Assembly: GCA_903952205.1 (NCBI GenBank)
Contig: CAJBEZ010000098.1
Location: 62,001 to 126,000, forward strand
DNA length: 64,000 bases
DNA from: an uncultured Desulfomonile sp.
Lineage (GTDB): Bacteria > Desulfobacterota > Desulfomonilia > Desulfomonilales > Desulfomonilaceae
Direction of reading: 5' to 3'
The position numbers were made by a program, and so were the translations under genes. The stretch's first letter is position 1; the number at the start of each line of letters is the position of its first letter. Positions 49,201 through 56,785 of this stretch are shown piece by piece. The notes under the pieces are model-generated. The model was not told where the DNA came from. It ran no database searches and was given only the letters and a program-made list of their open reading frames with translations.

Positions 49201-49323
49201 ATGTGCAGGGAATCAGGAATGGATGGATACCTCACCAAGCCGATTAGTGGAGCAAAGCTCACTAAAATACTCGGCAAAATATTAGCAAGAAGGACTCCTC
49301 CACAGGAGAACGACTTGAGCTGA
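46207..49323 (+). CDS. Hybrid sensor histidine kinase with two receivers
   Basis: 1038 residues. TM1 (14-34), extracytoplasmic sensor (35-295, Cache-like), TM2 (299-320), coiled coil, PAS (about 385-495, with a CHEALKG...CSDC cysteine group common in this phylum), HisKA with phospho-His522 (MSHEIRTPM), HATPase (about 625-750), receiver 1 with D813, receiver 2 with D957 (LMDIQMPVMDG). No HPt domain, so a separate phosphotransfer protein or direct use of receivers is needed. TTG start with AAAGG upstream. Unlinked to an obvious output gene. Confidence 0.93.
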   Translation: MTQSINNQGISYRAVWLLIAFFVILGGASAYLLTRLYITTSLLADTNLKAFTEETDYKKGLFDELFRQRIEEFLSIREGRNFKAFYHSRAIGMTPEYGLTSLISQIKSDFLDRLKSTIEGVDRDFLEIAYYDFEDDKVLVGARKDNSSTVMDKSFFKSVETEMSESWNLFHVCKDSECKMYLYGPVLFNSAPKGIVAAELSIKSLLETAKSFEVYGLSQTTWVIGREGSVIIGPDAVKGKNIQEIFGSPVSDLVSVTIRRPRYSVAELSRDRMLLLSRSLGVGDLYILKVAPEATFGKAPSLWAWVVLASTLIGGLGLMVIYVIRSFRIQSRMNYELQEAKKLLESRVQERTSELESTNQQMLTHIMERNQVQKDLYQHSQILASITDTILIVSKEKKIVYANSTACETYGDGTEESLIGKSCHEALKGFASACSDCVIDNAISLSKPDKVVTTWLGKDGKELWVYNTAFPYYDDEGGLVGAIILSTDYSAQKEIENELNKAKHEAEAASQAKSDFLARMSHEIRTPMYGILGTLELVLDGDLKPEQRDLLLTTKFSAEALQGILNDILDFSKIEARKVDLENKIFSPISVVESILATIAVKAHEKGLELISDIKPDVPSALVGDPFRLRQILLNLVGNAVKFTEKGEVVISVFRRKYSEKKLFIEFIVSDTGIGIRPEKLGTVFDPFAQAEGFISRTFGGTGLGLAICSTLVEIMGGRIWAQSEAERGSSFHFSIPFGFTEELQPLEEIYCRESDSIFALVVDDNRTNRRILLDSLTRWGLCAEECPDAERALEKISMANADNRPYGLMLLDYQLPGMSGVDLLEKIQGEKGLKVILMTSSSEMNERKRAIELGAEGVILKPVKMADLKQSVWNALGWVSQKSSQGPERTAETQNHEPPKTSNQSLKVLLAEDNPVNQKLLSKVLERTGYTVHVVENGRLAVHAAADGDFDLVLMDIQMPVMDGLTATKLIRRNEERTGKHLPVFAMTAHAYQEAENMCRESGMDGYLTKPISGAKLTKILGKILARRTPPQENDLS

Positions 49324-49377
49324 GAGAGACGCTTGTGACCGTCTCCATATGGACTACCACAGGAAGCCTCCCAACAG

Positions 49378-52029
49378 CTATTCCAAATAGGATCTCGCCT
49401 GCCGACTGACTGTTGGGCTGACATGGTCCGGGACCTGGTCTACAACACTTTGCAACGCATCTTGAACCAGTGGCTTGAGATTGGGTCTCATCCTCTTAAA
49501 GTCCTGAAAAACATTTAATAGCTTTGACGCTATATATGTATTGATAGAAGCCAGTTCCACCACGGTCCTGGAAGCCCATTCCACGCCGGCGGGACTCCAT
49601 ATCTTTTTGCTGTTTCCAGCCATTGTCATAAGAAGCGCTCTGGACAAAGTTGGATTGGTAATGTCAAAGGTAGGTCTGTTCCGTTCCTTTTCAATCATTT
49701 CAAAGACATCGTTTTTCCATCCGCTTGATATTATCCTAAGGTAGTTGGCGTAAGCGCTGACGTGCCCATTCCATTTGGTGTATGTTTCTTCCATTACAGC
49801 CAGTCGTTCGTCCATGGAACTGCGATTAATGGCGATCAACGCTCCAACCCTGTCTGTAGCGGTTGTGGAGGCGGAAAAATGGTTTCTGATCAAAACGTGA
49901 CTGTCCCCGGAATCATCGATTGAAATCATTTCCAGTAATATCTGCTTAAGTATTCTATCTTCAATGCCGTCTCGTGGCAATGATTTTGGTCTATAAGTGT
50001 CCAATGATTGGAATTGATGCGCTAGATCAGATCTGAATGCCTGATTTACCGCTTTCACAAGCCTGTCTTTCGCATGGACAAGTTCCAGACGCCAACTTGA
50101 GTAATCCCTGTCCAGAGGCTGTTCATCGATTCGCAACAGGAAAGACTTTACAGAGGACGCCAGGGATGTGTCGATCAGGATTTCCCCGAAAAGGTTGATC
50201 CAGGCCCCATCAATTTCGCAATCTGGGTCAGTGAGAAGCTTCACTCTCTGAAGATCAGTCAAACTCCTAAATGCCTCTATCCGGTTGAACAGGTTGTTGT
50301 CCAGTCTGGTTTGCAGAATGAGTTTGTTTGTGTCCTGATTTTTACACCTACATGTGCCGTAAAATGAGTAGTCACGATTTACCGATGCAAACGCCGGCTC
50401 TGGAGAGATATTCTCGAAAACAACCTCAGATTTTCTCGAATCCATTTTAACAATCCTGTTTGTCCCTGGAACAGTTTTCCCCTCATTGTCTATCAAGGCA
50501 ACCACCACCGGCGCAACGAAAGGAGCGTTTTCAGCATCGTTTTGTTCCTGGGACAATGCCAGGATATATCGTCCACTGGATGAATCGTAACTGGTATCAA
50601 ATTCCACTTTGGGATAACCGATCCTATAAAGCCAGCACTCCTTAAATCGCCCAAGATCCTGGCCTGAAACTTCCTCAAAACACTCGAAAAACTGGTCCGT
50701 ATTCGCGTTGGAATCTTTATATCGTGCGAAGTACAAGTCTTTTCCACGCAGGAAGCCGGTTTCTCCCACCATCAGCCTCAGCATCCGAATAACTTCCGCA
50801 GCCTTGACGTAGGTCACACTGTCGATGAGGTCATCGGGATCGTTGAAACCCGGCCGGACAATTATGCCGGCTTTTCCGGTATCTTCAATGGCCAAAGGTC
50901 CCAACAGAGGACTCCTTATCGAATCAACCTGATTGAGCCGAATAAATGAAGGGTCAAAGACATCCTGCAAAAATCTCCTTTCAACATCAACAGTGTAGGC
51001 TTCGTTCAGCCACACGTCGAATGGAGTCTCCATAGTGGTTTCGCTTCCGCATTGATTGTGTTCGAATTCATGAACGATCACTGCGTGGGCGTAAACCAAA
51101 GACGAGTCCAAAGTATGCTCGTCGATCACAGCGGCGTCTGTCACTATGGTAGTGTTCCCGACGTTTTCCATGCCGCCAAAATTCGATTTGGTCATACAAA
51201 TTGTTCGATAAACATCGGAAGTATATTCGTAGCCCTGGGTCTTGCTGATCCACAAGACCGATTCCTTCAATATTTGCATTGGAATCTCGGCGTTATCGAT
51301 CCTGCCCGGAGGGACCAAATATTCAAGTCGAACCGTTTTTCCCGAATCATAGATGACGTTATCGACCAATTCATCCCATGTGCCTGCACAAACCAGAAAA
51401 AGATAGGGCGCCATGGGAATGTCATTTCTATATGAGATATGTTGTCTTGAAGGATCTCCGGGTTTTAAAATTGGCTTGCCCGCGGGATTTGTGGTGAGAT
51501 CGATCGCTCCGTTAGACACCAGGCGCTTGTACCTGGAGTCGGCCTCCATTGTTGTATACATAAGACATTTGGCGCGGCAGTCGTCAAACACAGGGGCAAT
51601 GCGCTGAAAGCCCCACTGCTGGCATTGAGACATATATTGTTGCGGGGCTCCCTCGGGTGTGACATCCTTGTATATACCTTCAAGAATATGATCAGAGGGA
51701 ACGCATCGAGTTACAGTCCTGATCTTGAATCTCGATCCTTGCGCAATCCGTCTTTCGGGAAAAATTATTAGTTTGTTACGGTCCCTTTCGTACTCAAAGT
51801 TAATCTTTGACGCGTCGTGGCCCAATGGCTCTTGTTCCCAACTGACATCTATTATTTCAAGTTCCTTGGCGTCAAGCTCAACGCTGTCCATTTCCTTTTC
51901 CGCTGTTACATCAAGGATGTTCGTTACTTCAACAAAATCATCAAGGAAATTTATGTACAGTTTCATGTGATGAAGTCTCACTGAAAGAGGCGGGAAATCT
52001 TCTCTAACATATTTAAAAAGTTGTTCCAA
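49378..52029 (-). CDS. M1-family metallopeptidase (aminopeptidase N-like)
   Basis: 883 residues, close to PepN length. GGMENVG corresponds to the substrate-binding GAMEN motif; zinc site H320-E-F-E-H324 with third ligand E343 (WLNEAYT). Downstream TYVKAAEVIRML matches the PepN family Tyr-Lys region. Removes N-terminal amino acids from peptides in the cytoplasm (no signal peptide). TTG start with AAGGAG 8 nt upstream. Confidence 0.92.
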   Translation of the reverse strand: MEQLFKYVREDFPPLSVRLHHMKLYINFLDDFVEVTNILDVTAEKEMDSVELDAKELEIIDVSWEQEPLGHDASKINFEYERDRNKLIIFPERRIAQGSRFKIRTVTRCVPSDHILEGIYKDVTPEGAPQQYMSQCQQWGFQRIAPVFDDCRAKCLMYTTMEADSRYKRLVSNGAIDLTTNPAGKPILKPGDPSRQHISYRNDIPMAPYLFLVCAGTWDELVDNVIYDSGKTVRLEYLVPPGRIDNAEIPMQILKESVLWISKTQGYEYTSDVYRTICMTKSNFGGMENVGNTTIVTDAAVIDEHTLDSSLVYAHAVIVHEFEHNQCGSETTMETPFDVWLNEAYTVDVERRFLQDVFDPSFIRLNQVDSIRSPLLGPLAIEDTGKAGIIVRPGFNDPDDLIDSVTYVKAAEVIRMLRLMVGETGFLRGKDLYFARYKDSNANTDQFFECFEEVSGQDLGRFKECWLYRIGYPKVEFDTSYDSSSGRYILALSQEQNDAENAPFVAPVVVALIDNEGKTVPGTNRIVKMDSRKSEVVFENISPEPAFASVNRDYSFYGTCRCKNQDTNKLILQTRLDNNLFNRIEAFRSLTDLQRVKLLTDPDCEIDGAWINLFGEILIDTSLASSVKSFLLRIDEQPLDRDYSSWRLELVHAKDRLVKAVNQAFRSDLAHQFQSLDTYRPKSLPRDGIEDRILKQILLEMISIDDSGDSHVLIRNHFSASTTATDRVGALIAINRSSMDERLAVMEETYTKWNGHVSAYANYLRIISSGWKNDVFEMIEKERNRPTFDITNPTLSRALLMTMAGNSKKIWSPAGVEWASRTVVELASINTYIASKLLNVFQDFKRMRPNLKPLVQDALQSVVDQVPDHVSPTVSRQARSYLE

Positions 52030-52130
52030 TTTGAGGTCTCCTTACACGGGACTTGACTTACTCGTCCAGGTTTAGACCGAATCTTGTACATGGACTTTCT
52101 TCAAAATCTGATCGCCGATCGTCCTATTAC

Positions 52131-52147
52131 AATAGTATGGTACTATT
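52131..52147. promoter_or_regulatory. Palindromic operator-like site
   Basis: AATAGTA-TGG-TACTATT, perfect 7-bp arms. Further half sites CTATT (just upstream) and AATAG (downstream in GGAATAG) make an extended array between the divergent peptidase and pseudo-KaiC/HTH genes. Confidence 0.45.
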
Positions 52148-52238
52148 CTTTTTGGAATAGACTCTTTCGAAAAACCGGCCAGGTATCGTGGTGAAGTCAG
52201 GCCGATTCAAATTAGTTCAAGAAGGTGTCTGACTTAAC

Positions 52239-52267
52239 TTGACACAGAGTAATCTTTTTCATAGCTT
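52239..52267 (+). promoter_or_regulatory. Promoter for the pseudo-KaiC/HTH/cupin gene
   Basis: TTGACA (52239-52244), 17-nt spacer, TAGCTT (52262-52267). Perfect -35, weak -10. Start about 35 nt before the ATG. Confidence 0.45.
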
Positions 52268-52308
52268 CAGTCTTCAATGCTTTGACTCCATATTAAAAGG
52301 GGTGTGAC

Positions 52309-53613
52309 ATGTCCCTGGCTCAAAAACAGAGAGTCGCCTCGGGCGTTAGCCAGTTGGATCGTCTATTGGGAGGGCTGTTTATTGGCGATAATGTTGTATG
52401 GCATGATGACGCCGGCAGTCTTGCGTCAGTATTCTGCCTCAACTTTATCCAGTCATCTCAATCCCAGGGAAAACCAGTAATATATGTGAGCTTTGACAGG
52501 TCCCCGCGAAACCTGTTGGAAAAACTGGGGACTCTTGCGGAAAATCCCCATTTGACGATTCTCGACTGTTTCACATGGGGCAAGGGTTCAGGATCCGACA
52601 TTTTTTTAAAGTTCTACTACGAGTCCAAGACTGATTGGCCATGTAGAATCATTCGAGTGGACGATCCACGAAGACCTGAGCATGTGATGGAAATCCTTTA
52701 CGGCGTGCACGAGCCTATGGAGGGCGACGTGAGGCTGGTTTTTGAGAGCCTTACAGGGATGCAGGAGGTCTGGGGGGGTGAAGACAGCATCGTTAGCTTT
52801 TATACACATTCCTGCCCCCGGCTTTATGAACTTAACACCGTCGCATACTGGATGATGGAAAAAAACGCTCATTCCGCCCGGCTCAGGGCACAGATAAACC
52901 AGATCGCCCAGGTGGCCATTGAGTTATCAATCAAGCGCGGAGCGACATCACTCACAATTCTCAAAGCTGAAGAGCGCAGTTTTGAGAACCTGCATCGTCC
53001 ACATACATATTGGACAAAGGACCTCAATGTCAGATTTGAGGAAGAGCGAAGGACTTCCGGCAGGATAGAGCTGGGGTTAAGGTTGAAGCACGTAAGGACA
53101 AAGAGAGGACTTTCTCAGACGGAATTGGCGAAACTGGTAGGTGTAACCCCAAGCACAATTTCACAAATTGAGAGCAATCTCATATATCCATCTCTTCCCG
53201 CATTGCTGAAGATGGGTGAAGTGCTTTCGGTCGATGTAAGCTATTTTTTTCAGGATCGGGCCGACGTGGCGAGACGAATTGTTTTTTCGGCCTCCGAAGC
53301 ATTGGAGGTAAGACTCCCTGATATGCCAGAAGGGGTGCTTATGGCAAAACTGATGACACCAATAGATTTTGACGGCCAGGCCGAGCCTTATATGATCGAA
53401 CTGGCTCCTGAAGCAAAACTTCCGTGCCATTTTTTTGTCCACAAAGGGGAAGAAGTAGGTTATCTGCTTTCAGGTCGACTTCAAATGACGGTTGAAAAAG
53501 CTGTGTACAAATTGAAAACAGGGGACTTGGTATATCTAACGTCCGAAATACCCAATCAGTGGATCAATCCCGGCCCTGGGACGGCAAAGCTTATTTGGTT
53601 GAAATTAAAATAA
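52309..53613 (+). CDS. Fusion regulator: inactive KaiC/RecA-like domain + XRE helix-turn-helix + cupin
   Basis: 434 residues. Residues 8-235 follow the KaiC fold (SGVSQLDRLLGG, VIYVSFDRSP, VFESLTGM, QIAQVAIELSIKRG), but the Walker A is replaced by HDDAGSLAS and the Walker B Asp is Glu, so no ATP hydrolysis is expected. Residues 255-315 are an XRE helix-turn-helix (LRLKHVRTKRGLSQTELAKL). Residues 345-434 are a cupin (HFFVHKGEEVGYLLSGRL). HTH-cupin pairs are common regulators of small-molecule pathways; the KaiC-like head is unusual. The last 19 codons are duplicated at 63411. Confidence 0.85.
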   Translation: MSLAQKQRVASGVSQLDRLLGGLFIGDNVVWHDDAGSLASVFCLNFIQSSQSQGKPVIYVSFDRSPRNLLEKLGTLAENPHLTILDCFTWGKGSGSDIFLKFYYESKTDWPCRIIRVDDPRRPEHVMEILYGVHEPMEGDVRLVFESLTGMQEVWGGEDSIVSFYTHSCPRLYELNTVAYWMMEKNAHSARLRAQINQIAQVAIELSIKRGATSLTILKAEERSFENLHRPHTYWTKDLNVRFEEERRTSGRIELGLRLKHVRTKRGLSQTELAKLVGVTPSTISQIESNLIYPSLPALLKMGEVLSVDVSYFFQDRADVARRIVFSASEALEVRLPDMPEGVLMAKLMTPIDFDGQAEPYMIELAPEAKLPCHFFVHKGEEVGYLLSGRLQMTVEKAVYKLKTGDLVYLTSEIPNQWINPGPGTAKLIWLKLK

Positions 53614-53626
53614 GTTTCAGGAAAAT
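53557..53626 (+). repeat. 70-bp direct repeat, left copy
   Basis: Covers the last 19 codons of the pseudo-KaiC/HTH/cupin gene, its stop and 13 nt beyond. It matches 63411-63480 at 64 of 70 positions. Homology stops abruptly at both ends. Confidence 0.88.
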
Positions 53627-53714
53627 GTTGAATATCATGGCACTGGTAGTCTCGTGACTGGCGGGTTATTTATGTTTATGATGTGTATTGGTTGTGGATT
53701 AATGTAGAGAAGAT

Positions 53715-54003
53715 TCATCGCACGAAAAACGAGTCAGGAACCCCCACGTCCATAACTTCAAAATCTGCAGCAAGCGGAATGAAATCAAGTAAATTTGGGT
53801 TGATGATTTGCGCGGCTATTCGTTTTGCAGTTTCCCTCTCCGGAAAGATAGCCTCGGTAGCTCCTACGGCTTTTAGAATTCTGGCGCGTTGAACTTCATC
53901 CACTATTGAATTTACTCGAATTTCATCATTATCCAGAGCAATAACTTTAGCGAATTTTGCCAGTTCTCTGGCGAGTTCGCTTCCAAACTGGCCCAGGCCT
54001 GAT
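53715..54003 (-). pseudogene. TrkA/KtrA-like RCK-domain pseudogene
   Basis: Reading the minus strand gives SGLGQFGSELARELAKF and VIALDNDEIRVNSIVDEV, the start of an RCK nucleotide-binding domain. It then jumps to RILKAVGATEAIFPERETAK, the end of the domain. The middle (about 50-60 residues), the first strand's start and the C-terminal RCK half are missing; a TGA ends it at 53715. TrkA/KtrA proteins gate potassium channels. Not functional in this form; no potassium channel gene nearby. Confidence 0.7.
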
Positions 54004-54154
54004 CGTGATTTGAGCCAATGTCTCCGCTGTCCAACATTTCACATTGTCTCTATTAATTGCAATTTGTCGCGATTTGTCTCATATTGTGTTTCATGCCGAA
54101 AAAAGTCTAGCCCGTAGTTTGGCCAACATACCGTAATAATTAGTCTATACCGTG

Positions 54155-54170
54155 TGGCACGATACATGCT
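54155..54170 (+). promoter_or_regulatory. Sigma-54 promoter of the receiver/CBS/transporter cluster
   Basis: TGGCACGATACATGCT fits the -24/-12 consensus TGGCACG-N4-TTGCW with one mismatch; GG and GC are correctly spaced. Start near 54181, about 38 nt before the first ORF of the cluster. Requires a sigma-54 activator, none of which is intact in the window. Confidence 0.7.
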
Positions 54171-54218
54171 TATATAGTTGCGTCATTTCAATTAAAGAAT
54201 TTCACCGGAGTCAGACGC

Positions 54219-54590
54219 ATGCCGGAGAGCATTCTTCTGGTAGATCAGGAAGAGAAATTTCTTCAAGCCCTGTCCACACGCCTTAGAAGCGCTGGTTTTA
54301 CTGTTCAGGTATCACTGGATCTCAGTGACGCTCTGGTTTCGATAGAAACATCCGACATTGATGCGCTGGTAGTGGGGGATCCGGATGACTGGCCCAATTT
54401 TTTGGGATTGCTCGGAGAGATAAAGAGGCTGAAACCCCTGGTGGCAATAATCATGCTGACGCCGCATGTTTCGTCGGATTACGCCATAAAGGCCATGAAA
54501 CTGGGGATCTATGACTGTCTCCCCAAACCGACCAATATTGGTGAGTTGATTGAAAAAATCAAGGAAGCTGTGCCCAGAACAGTTTTGTAA
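54219..54590 (+). CDS. Degenerate receiver-domain protein
   Basis: 123 residues, a receiver alone. The acidic pair reads D9-Q10-E11 instead of D-D, and the phosphoacceptor strand is ALVVGDPDD, with Gly53 at the aligned position and Asp54 next to it. Thr (IIMLTPH) and Lys (CLPKP) are kept. It may bind partners without normal phosphorylation, or use the shifted Asp54. First gene after the sigma-54 promoter. Confidence 0.8.
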   Translation: MPESILLVDQEEKFLQALSTRLRSAGFTVQVSLDLSDALVSIETSDIDALVVGDPDDWPNFLGLLGEIKRLKPLVAIIMLTPHVSSDYAIKAMKLGIYDCLPKPTNIGELIEKIKEAVPRTVL

Positions 54591-54653
54591 ACATGGCGTC
54601 GTTAAGAAGGCGACGCCACGAATAATAATGAATTTCATCAGGAGGCGATGCTA

Positions 54654-55211
54654 ATGGAAAGTATCCGGGTCAAGGACCTAATGGTGCCGGTAGAGGAGTA
54701 CGTCACCATTTCGGCAACGGCTACACTCTACGAAGCGGTAATCAAACTGGAACAGGCCCAACGAGATTATGAACAAAAGAAATGTCCGCACAGGGCCCTA
54801 TTGGTCTTGGGAACTTCCGGCGAGGTAATCGGCAGGATGAACAAGATCGATGTGATCAGGAGTCTTGAACCAAAATATGTGGAGTTGGGAGACTTGAGAA
54901 AAGTTTCCGGTTTCGGTTTGGCTCCTGAATTTATGAAGGCGATGATGGACAAATTCGAACTATGGGAAACTCCGCTCAATGATCTTTGCCGAAAGTCGGC
55001 GGATGTGAAAGTGGGGGATTTGGTGGCCACGCCTCTCGAGGGGGAAATCATCGACTCCGAGGATACATTAAACAAGGCTGTTCATCAGATCATCGTAGGT
55101 CATAAACAGTCGTTGATTGTGAAATCTGGTGGAAAGATCGTGGGGATCTTACGCCTGACGGACGTTTTTGATGAAATCGCAAAGCGTATGAGGCTGTGCA
55201 AGATTCAATAA
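54654..55211 (+). CDS. CBS-domain pair protein
   Basis: 185 residues with two CBS modules (VKDLMVPVEEYVTISATATL...EVIGRMNKIDVIRSL and VGDLVATPLEGEIIDSEDTL...KIVGILRLTDVFDEI). CBS pairs bind adenine nucleotides and often gate transporters. AGGAGG lies 8 nt before the ATG at 54654. An insert of about 45 residues (EPKYVELGDLRKV...LNDLCRKS) separates the modules. 38 bp ahead of the DASS carrier, so control of that carrier is likely. Confidence 0.85.
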   Translation: MESIRVKDLMVPVEEYVTISATATLYEAVIKLEQAQRDYEQKKCPHRALLVLGTSGEVIGRMNKIDVIRSLEPKYVELGDLRKVSGFGLAPEFMKAMMDKFELWETPLNDLCRKSADVKVGDLVATPLEGEIIDSEDTLNKAVHQIIVGHKQSLIVKSGGKIVGILRLTDVFDEIAKRMRLCKIQ

Positions 55212-55248
55212 TTATAACAATGGCAGATAGTTAAGGAGGATTCCTTTT

Positions 55249-56730
55249 ATGAGCGCCGAAGCTGCAACCCTATCCAGTGGAATGAGGATTAACTGGACCC
55301 GTTTGATAGCGCTATTTACAGGCATAGGTCTGTTCATAGTGATCTACTATTCACCCCAATGGCCGGACGCGATTGATCCGGCAGGCAAAGCATTTTCCCT
55401 GTCCGTGCAAGGTAAGGGGGCAATAGCGGTTTTTATGCTGGCCGGTATTTGGTGGGTTTTTGAGGTGGTCCCTATCGGTGTGACCAGCCTTGTGATAGGC
55501 ATAACCCAGGCCCTGTTCATGATTCGGCCCGCGAAAGAGGCTTTTAACGATTTCATGGACCCGGCGGTCCTGTTCATCTTTAGCTGCCTTGTGATAGGCC
55601 TGGTTTTTACCAAGACAGGGCTTACAAAGCGTCTGGCCTACAAGATGCTGGGGGCCATAGGTGAGAAAACCACTACTATTTACCTCGGCATATATTTGCT
55701 GATCACTGTGTTGACACTAATAATGGCCCACACTGCGGTCGCTGCGACCATCTATCCCCTGCTGCTCGCTGTTATAAGCCTTTACGGAGAAGGCGACAAG
55801 CCAACCAGATTCGGTAAGGGCCTGTTCATGGGTATGGCTTATGTGTGCGGCGCGGGCAGTATCATAACCCTGTTGGGCTCAGCAAGGGCCATTGTCGCTC
55901 TCGGATTCTTCAAGGAAATGACTGGAGTGGACACTCCTTTTTTTACACTGACCTATTACATGGCGCCTGTAGGGTTGTTGATGGTGTTCCTACTCTGGGT
56001 ATTCTTTGTGGTCTTCTTTAAACCCGAAAAGTCAACCATTCCAGGATTAAGAGAGCGGGTAAAGGAATTAAGCGCGAACTTGGGGGCAATAACCAGGAAA
56101 GAAATCTTAAGTCTGGTCATAATATTCGCCGCCATAATCTTCATGTCTCTCCAGGTAACCATTCCAGCGCTGAGAAAGATAGACAAGACAGCGATAATTC
56201 TTGTGGCGACAGTGCTCTTCTTTGTGTTTAACATCCTGGATATCGAAGACCTCGAATTAATCCCATGGAACATCGTCCTGCTATTCTCCGGCGCGATGAG
56301 TATCGGTTTCTGTTTGTGGCAGACGGGAGCGGCTGAATGGATGGCCGTAAACTGGCTCGCCATGTTCAAGAACGCCCACTGGCTGGTATTCGTGGTTGGG
56401 GTGGCCTTTTTTGTCATGATACTCACCAACTTCATAATGAACGTGGCCGCAATAGCTATCGCGATGCCCGTCGCCCTGGTAATATCAAAGTACCTCGGTG
56501 TGGATCCCATGGTGGTAATGTACGCCTGCCTGGTGACAGCGGGTATGCCTTTCGTCCTGTTAGTTGGGGCTGCGCCAAACGCTATCGCTTACGATTCGAA
56601 ACAGTTTACGAGCGGCGAATTCTTCATGTACGGCTGTCTTGCGAGTGTCATCCTGATCGCTGTGACCACTCTTGCCTGCTACGTAATTTGGCCGCTAATG
56701 GGGATGGCGACACTGCTCAAAGCCATGTGA
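55249..56730 (+). CDS. DASS/SLC13-family anion symporter
   Basis: 493 residues, about 11-12 helices. WWVFEVVPIGVTSLVIG near the N-terminus and TNFIMNVAAIAIAMPVALV followed by GMPFVLLVGAAPNAIAYDS match the family's second and first substrate loops (the SNT-like repeats read MAHTAVAATI and TNFIMNVAA). Members carry dicarboxylates, sulfate or citrate with sodium. Sulfate reducers use DASS proteins among others for sulfate uptake, so sulfate is a real possibility. AAGGAGG precedes the ATG. Confidence 0.9.
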   Translation: MSAEAATLSSGMRINWTRLIALFTGIGLFIVIYYSPQWPDAIDPAGKAFSLSVQGKGAIAVFMLAGIWWVFEVVPIGVTSLVIGITQALFMIRPAKEAFNDFMDPAVLFIFSCLVIGLVFTKTGLTKRLAYKMLGAIGEKTTTIYLGIYLLITVLTLIMAHTAVAATIYPLLLAVISLYGEGDKPTRFGKGLFMGMAYVCGAGSIITLLGSARAIVALGFFKEMTGVDTPFFTLTYYMAPVGLLMVFLLWVFFVVFFKPEKSTIPGLRERVKELSANLGAITRKEILSLVIIFAAIIFMSLQVTIPALRKIDKTAIILVATVLFFVFNILDIEDLELIPWNIVLLFSGAMSIGFCLWQTGAAEWMAVNWLAMFKNAHWLVFVVGVAFFVMILTNFIMNVAAIAIAMPVALVISKYLGVDPMVVMYACLVTAGMPFVLLVGAAPNAIAYDSKQFTSGEFFMYGCLASVILIAVTTLACYVIWPLMGMATLLKAM

Positions 56731-56785
56731 AATAAATCTGATCGCGTGTATCAAGGTTTCAAAATGTAACAGAGAGGAAATGACA

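Noticed and set aside
55956-56510. 184-codon minus strand frame
   Set aside because: Antisense to the DASS carrier; a shadow of its codon pattern.
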